DNA of 64,000 nucleotides from positions 2,356,001 to 2,420,000 of the forward strand of contig NZ_JAOBTQ010000001.1 of the NCBI RefSeq assembly GCF_033366695.1, read 5' to 3'. Both the position numbers and the translations under genes were made by a program. Below are positions 60,596 to 64,000 of the stretch, piece by piece. The notes beneath the pieces are model-generated. The model had not been told where the DNA came from. It saw nothing but the letters and a program-made list of their open reading frames with translations, and did not search any database. This DNA is from Streptomyces sp. SCL15-4 (GTDB lineage: Bacteria; Actinomycetota; Actinomycetes; Streptomycetales; Streptomycetaceae). Position 1 is the stretch's first letter, and every line of letters starts with the position of its first letter.

Positions 60596-61488
60596 CTTCG
60601 ATCCTGTACGACGCCCAGGGGCCGCGCGCCAAGCGGCGCAACATCCTCTACACGGTGCTCTTCCTCGTCGCGCTCGCGGCCGTCGTCTGGTGGGTGTACA
60701 CCGCCCTCGACGAGAAGAACCAGCTGGCCTGGGCGCTGTGGAAGCCGTACCTCGGCGGCGGTACCGAGGCGTACTCGGCCTACATATGGCCGGGCCTGGA
60801 GAACACCCTGAAGGCCGCGGCGCTGTCGATGGTCATCGCGCTGCCCCTGGGCGCCGTCCTCGGTATAGCGCGGCTGTCGGACCACGTCTGGGTGCGGGTG
60901 CCGGCGGCGGTCGTCGTGGAGTTCTTCCGCGCGATCCCCGTCCTGGTCCTGATGATCTTCGGCCTGGCGCTGTTCGCCCAGTACACCGACGTGAACTCGG
61001 ACGACCGTCCGCTCTACGCGGTCGTCACCGGCCTGGTGCTGTACAACGCGTCGGTCCTCGCCGAGATCGTCCGCGCGGGCATCCTCGCGCTGCCGAAGGG
61101 CCAGTCCGAGGCGGCCATGGCGATCGGCCTGCGCAAGGGGCAGGTGATGCGGGTCATCCTGCTGCCGCAGGCGGTCACCACGATGCTGCCGGCGATCGTC
61201 AGCCAGCTGGTGGTCATCGTCAAGGACACCGCGCTCGGCGGCGCCGTCCTCACCTTCCCCGAGCTGCTCGCCTCGGCGAACACCATGAGCGGCTACTACG
61301 GCGCCAACACCATCGCCTCCTTCACGGTCGTCGCCGTGATCTACGTGGTCATCAACTTCTCGCTGACCTCGTTCGCGAGCTGGCTGGAGGGCCGGCTGCG
61401 GCGGCGCAAGAAGTCGACCGGCGCGATGCTGAGCGTCGACGACATGGCCGACATCCCGGGTCACGCGGGCACCGGAACCTCGGCCTGA
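60592..61488 (+). CDS. gluD: Glutamate ABC importer, permease GluD
   Basis: 298 residues. An extra N-terminal helix (YTVLFLVALAAVVWWVYTAL) and an extracytoplasmic loop precede the PAAT permease core (LENTLKAAALSMVIALPLGA, EFFRAIPVLVLMIF, EAA loop SEAAMAIGLRKGQVMRVILLPQA). The C-terminal tail after RRRKKS is polar and cytoplasmic. Pairs with GluC to form the channel. ATGA overlap with gluC. Confidence 0.95.
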   Translation: MTSILYDAQGPRAKRRNILYTVLFLVALAAVVWWVYTALDEKNQLAWALWKPYLGGGTEAYSAYIWPGLENTLKAAALSMVIALPLGAVLGIARLSDHVWVRVPAAVVVEFFRAIPVLVLMIFGLALFAQYTDVNSDDRPLYAVVTGLVLYNASVLAEIVRAGILALPKGQSEAAMAIGLRKGQVMRVILLPQAVTTMLPAIVSQLVVIVKDTALGGAVLTFPELLASANTMSGYYGANTIASFTVVAVIYVVINFSLTSFASWLEGRLRRRKKSTGAMLSVDDMADIPGHAGTGTSA

Positions 61489-61515
61489 CGGCAAGTCAGA
61501 CCCGAACGCACCACT

Positions 61516-61547
61516 CGGGGGCAGCGGCATGATCGCCACTGCCCCCG
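61516..61547 (+). terminator. Terminator of gluABCD
   Basis: CGGGGGCAG (61516-61524) pairs with CTGCCCCCG (61539-61547), extended past one mismatch by GGC/GCC, with a short loop, 28 bases after gluD. Confidence 0.85.
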
Positions 61548-61665
61548 GTCGCTTGACGCGAACTCTGCCAATGGGTTGCATACGTTTTGTGATCGTGCAC
61601 CCCGCTCCTCCTTCCTGTTCACTTGTCTTCGTCAGGGCATCGTCACGGGCAGGGGGCGCCGCGTC

Positions 61666-63324
61666 ATGGACCCGGTGATCATTGTCGGAGCGGGACCCGT
61701 CGGACTGACGCTCGCCCTGCTGCTGACCCGTCAGAACGTCCCCGTCGTCGTCCTGGACGAGGGCCCCGGCAAGGACGAGCCCCGTCCGGCGCGCACCGTC
61801 GTACTGCGCGAGGACACGGCCGCCCTGCTGGAACGGCTGACCGGAGTGGCGCTCGACGGGCACGGCGTGCGCTGGGCCGGATGGCGGTCCGTCAGGCGCA
61901 GGCAGGTGATGACCGAGATCGCCTTCGCCGAGGACGACCCCGCCGCGCCGCTGCACATCGCCCAGCACGTCGTGACGAACGCCCTGCGCGCGGCCCTCGC
62001 CGGCGAACCGCTGGCCGAGATCGCCGTCGACAGCCGCCTGGACACCGTCGAGCAGGACCGGTCCGGCGTGACCGCGCACACCCGGGGTCCCAAGGCCACC
62101 TGGTGGCGCGGCGGTTACCTGGTCGGCTGCGACGGCCCCCGCTCGACCGTGCGCAAGCTCCAGGACATCCGCTTCCCGGGCCGTACGGCCGTGGAGCGGC
62201 ACGCGGTCGCCGCGCTGCGGACGGAACTTCCGTGGGAGGGCTGTGCGTTGCTCCACCGGATGCCGCCGTGGCGGCAGTCCGGGCCCTCGGCCGGAGAGGT
62301 GACCGCCCGCCCGCTCCCGGACGGCGCCTGGCGCCTGGACTGGCTGCTGCCACCGGGAAAGGAGCTGGTCACGCCCGAGATCCTGCTGACCCGGATCCGC
62401 GAGACCCTCACGGGCTGGACGGGCAGCGACGCACCGGCGTACGACCTGCTCGACACCGGTGTCCACACGGTGCACCACCGGCTGGCCCGCCGCTGGCGCG
62501 CCGGCCGGGTCTTCCTCGCCGGGGACGCGGCCCACCTGCACGGCGCGTTCGGCACCCAGGGGCTCGACGAGGGTCTGCGGGACGCCGACAACCTCGCCTG
62601 GAAGCTCGCCACGGCCTGGCACCACGGCCCGCACGAGGCCCTGCTGGACAGCTACCAGACCGAGCGGCGCGCGGTGGTCGCCGCCCGGCTGCGCGCCGCC
62701 GACCAGGCACTGCCGGTGCTGCGCGGCGGCGGACTGCGCGGCATCGTCCCGGGCGCGGCCCGCGGGCACGACGCGCAGTTCACCGACGGCCATCTGGGGC
62801 GCGGTGCGCTGGGCGCACCCGGCACGTACGCCGGCTCGCCGCTCGAGCCCGGGCACCTGGAGGCGGCGATCCCCGTCGACACCCCGCCCGGCGCCCAGGT
62901 GACCGACGTCCGGGTCACGGCGGAGGACGGCTCCTTCGTCCGGCTGCGGGACCGGCTCGGCCGCGGCGCGCTGCTGGTCGTGCTGATCGCGCCCGGTACG
63001 GGGGTGTGGGACCGCAAGCACTGGGTGTCCGCCGGGGTGATGCCCCGGCTCGCGGCGGCCGTGACGGCGCTGCCGCACCCCGCCGAGCTGCTGGTCGCCG
63101 AGAGCTACCCGGGTGCGCCGGCGCACAGTGTGCTGCTGGTACGCCCCGACGGCCACCTGGTCACCGCGCTGAGCGGGGTCCGCCCGGCCGACCTGTACAC
63201 GGCGGCGCAGGCCACGCTGGGCGGCCCGGCACCGGACCCGGAGCCGCAGCCGGAGGAGGACCGGGCCGAGGAGCGGACGAGCGAACAAGCGGCGACGGCA
63301 GAAGCGGGCGCGGGCCGGCGCTGA
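61666..63324 (+). CDS. FAD-dependent aromatic monooxygenase-like protein
   Basis: 552 residues. Class A flavoprotein hydroxylase (PheA/TfdB/MhpA-like): FAD motif GAGPVGL (8-14), the GCDGPRSTVRK DG-type motif, and the second FAD contact RVFLAGDAAHLHGAFGTQGLDEGLRD, written here in parts: RVFLAGDAAHLHG and FGTQGLDEGLRDADN. A thioredoxin-like C-terminal domain (about 410-520) and an acidic disordered tail follow. Hydroxylates aromatic substrates with NAD(P)H and oxygen; the substrate is unknown and no pathway genes are adjacent. GGCAGGGGG lies before the ATG. Confidence 0.88.
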   Translation: MDPVIIVGAGPVGLTLALLLTRQNVPVVVLDEGPGKDEPRPARTVVLREDTAALLERLTGVALDGHGVRWAGWRSVRRRQVMTEIAFAEDDPAAPLHIAQHVVTNALRAALAGEPLAEIAVDSRLDTVEQDRSGVTAHTRGPKATWWRGGYLVGCDGPRSTVRKLQDIRFPGRTAVERHAVAALRTELPWEGCALLHRMPPWRQSGPSAGEVTARPLPDGAWRLDWLLPPGKELVTPEILLTRIRETLTGWTGSDAPAYDLLDTGVHTVHHRLARRWRAGRVFLAGDAAHLHGAFGTQGLDEGLRDADNLAWKLATAWHHGPHEALLDSYQTERRAVVAARLRAADQALPVLRGGGLRGIVPGAARGHDAQFTDGHLGRGALGAPGTYAGSPLEPGHLEAAIPVDTPPGAQVTDVRVTAEDGSFVRLRDRLGRGALLVVLIAPGTGVWDRKHWVSAGVMPRLAAAVTALPHPAELLVAESYPGAPAHSVLLVRPDGHLVTALSGVRPADLYTAAQATLGGPAPDPEPQPEEDRAEERTSEQAATAEAGAGRR

Positions 63325-63521
63325 CCCTCCGGACCGGGCAGACGGCCCGTCGTGCCGCACCTCCACGCCGACGGCAACCGACGTCCCGGCCGCGGCCGAT
63401 CGCGAGCGGGGGGTGACTCCGGGCCCGGCCGCCCCCTGGAAGCCGGCAGGCCCCTGGCCCACACCGAACATGAGCGAACGCACGGCCACTCCCAGGCACG
63501 CCTGCCTCCGGCCCCACCGCA

Positions 63522-63597
63522 CGCCGAGAACGAAGGCCGGGCACCGGGTCCCGCCGGACGCCGAGAACGGGAGCCGGGCTTTGGGTCCCGCCGGACG
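63522..63597. repeat. Two 37-39 base tandem copies
   Basis: CGCCGAGAACG starts at 63522 and 63559, each followed by a CCGGGC-containing stretch and GGGTCCCGCCGGACG. The copies differ at only a few positions. Confidence 0.75.
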
Positions 63598-63815
63598 CGA
63601 GCGGCGACCGCTGCTCCGGTCCGTGCGCGGCGCTACACCGGGATGCGTCCGGGCGTGAGTGGACGCGCGCCCGCTCCCGGGAGTGCCCGACGCCGGCTCC
63701 ACCTGCCGCCAGGCGCTGAGCGCAGAAGCCGGGCTCCGACTCCCGTCGGGCGCGAGCAGTGTCCGCTTCCGTCCTGCGCGGGGCACTACACCGGATACGT
63801 CCGTCTACGGCCCGC
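63569..63815. repeat. Diverged ~85-base repeat, two copies
   Basis: AGCCGGGCT, then TCCCG(C/T)CGG(A/G)CGCGAGC, a TCCG-rich middle and CTACACCGG followed by ACGTCCG or GCGTCCG, occur near 63571-63655 and again near 63729-63812. The order is kept, with many substitutions. Confidence 0.6.
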
Positions 63816-63899
63816 GCCGGGCTCAGGTAGGGCCCGGGCCCTCACCCCGCCCGCATCCGTACCGTCCGCGACCCGGCCCGCGCCGGGCCCGAGGAGGAC

Positions 63900-63929
63900 C
63901 CCTTCCCTGCCCGCGCGGGCAGGGAAGGG
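63900..63929. terminator. Perfect 30-bp palindrome, probable terminator
   Basis: CCCTTCCCTGCCCGC (63900-63914) is followed directly by its exact complement GCGGGCAGGGAAGGG. As RNA it gives a stem of about 13 bp with a tight loop in either direction. It probably ends a gene arriving from beyond the window. Confidence 0.75.
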
Positions 63930-64000
63930 AGGCGTTCGCTGCCGGGGCGCGCCGGGCGCGAGCGTAGGCGGCCGGTTCCTGGTTCGCCCCGGGCGCTCAG

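Larger units (their letters stand above)
63325..64000. other. Non-coding tail of the window with diverged repeats
   Basis: 676 bases without a convincing gene on either strand. Contains a 37-base tandem duplication, a longer diverged repeat and a perfect palindrome, listed separately. From memory, recX and recA lie a little beyond this point in S. coelicolor. Confidence 0.5.

Overview
The window looks like a Streptomyces chromosome segment from the conserved core. GC is very high with strong G/C bias at third codon positions, GTG starts are common, and the genes are Streptomyces hallmarks (whiH, nrdRJ, actinobacterial lexA, an rshA-type RelA/SpoT protein, gluRK-gluABCD). From memory the gene order matches Streptomyces coelicolor from about SCO5819 (whiH) down to about SCO5773. 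No rRNA, tRNA, CRISPR array, transposase or prophage gene was seen.

Layout. 1-3464: 3'-truncated whiH (sporulation regulator) and an ABC-permease fusion. 3653-11369: Nudix regulator/hydrolase, DUF4192 protein, a RecQ helicase with a phosphoribosyltransferase-like tail, two unknown proteins and RNase HII. 11451-13808: TetR regulator with a divergent MFS pump and two near-identical 20-bp operators. 14154-17222: ADP-ribosylglycohydrolase, histidine phosphatase, DUF4937 and TerD. 17293-24355: class II ribonucleotide reductase with NrdR, LexA with an SOS box, and DinG, a block for dNTP supply and DNA repair. 24696-29365: a three-gene NIS siderophore operon behind a candidate iron box. 29763-43011: secreted protease, HflX, M1 peptidase, RelA/SpoT protein, DapF, a membrane protein, MiaA, a small antitoxin-like protein, a LigB-like protein and MiaB.

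43451-50406 looks more accessory. It holds an ImmA/IrrE-type metallopeptidase overlapping a MAB_1171c-type membrane protein, with what may be a relic of an XRE regulator upstream; an SDR enzyme; and a cellulose module of a LacI/CebR-type regulator, a GH12 cellulase with CBM2 and an AA10 LPMO with CBM2. The cellulase promoter carries CebR-type palindromes. 50625-54581: an antiporter and small conserved proteins, including a MarR regulator with a candidate operator. 54681-61488: an orphan TAXI binding protein, the GluK-GluR two-component pair and the divergent glutamate ABC importer gluABCD. 61666-63324: an FAD monooxygenase. The last 676 bases are non-coding with diverged repeats and a perfect 30-bp palindrome.

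Genes mostly work in short local operons: nrdR-nrdJ, aminotransferase-iucA-acyltransferase, gluR-gluK and gluABCD. The best leads for something undescribed are an inverted pair of perfect Streptomyces DnaA boxes in the recQ control region, the cellulose module, the minimal siderophore operon whose aminotransferase carries a Gly/Pro-rich insertion, the ImmA/IrrE plus MAB_1171c pair, and a non-coding tandem repeat array between rshA and the M1 peptidase gene.
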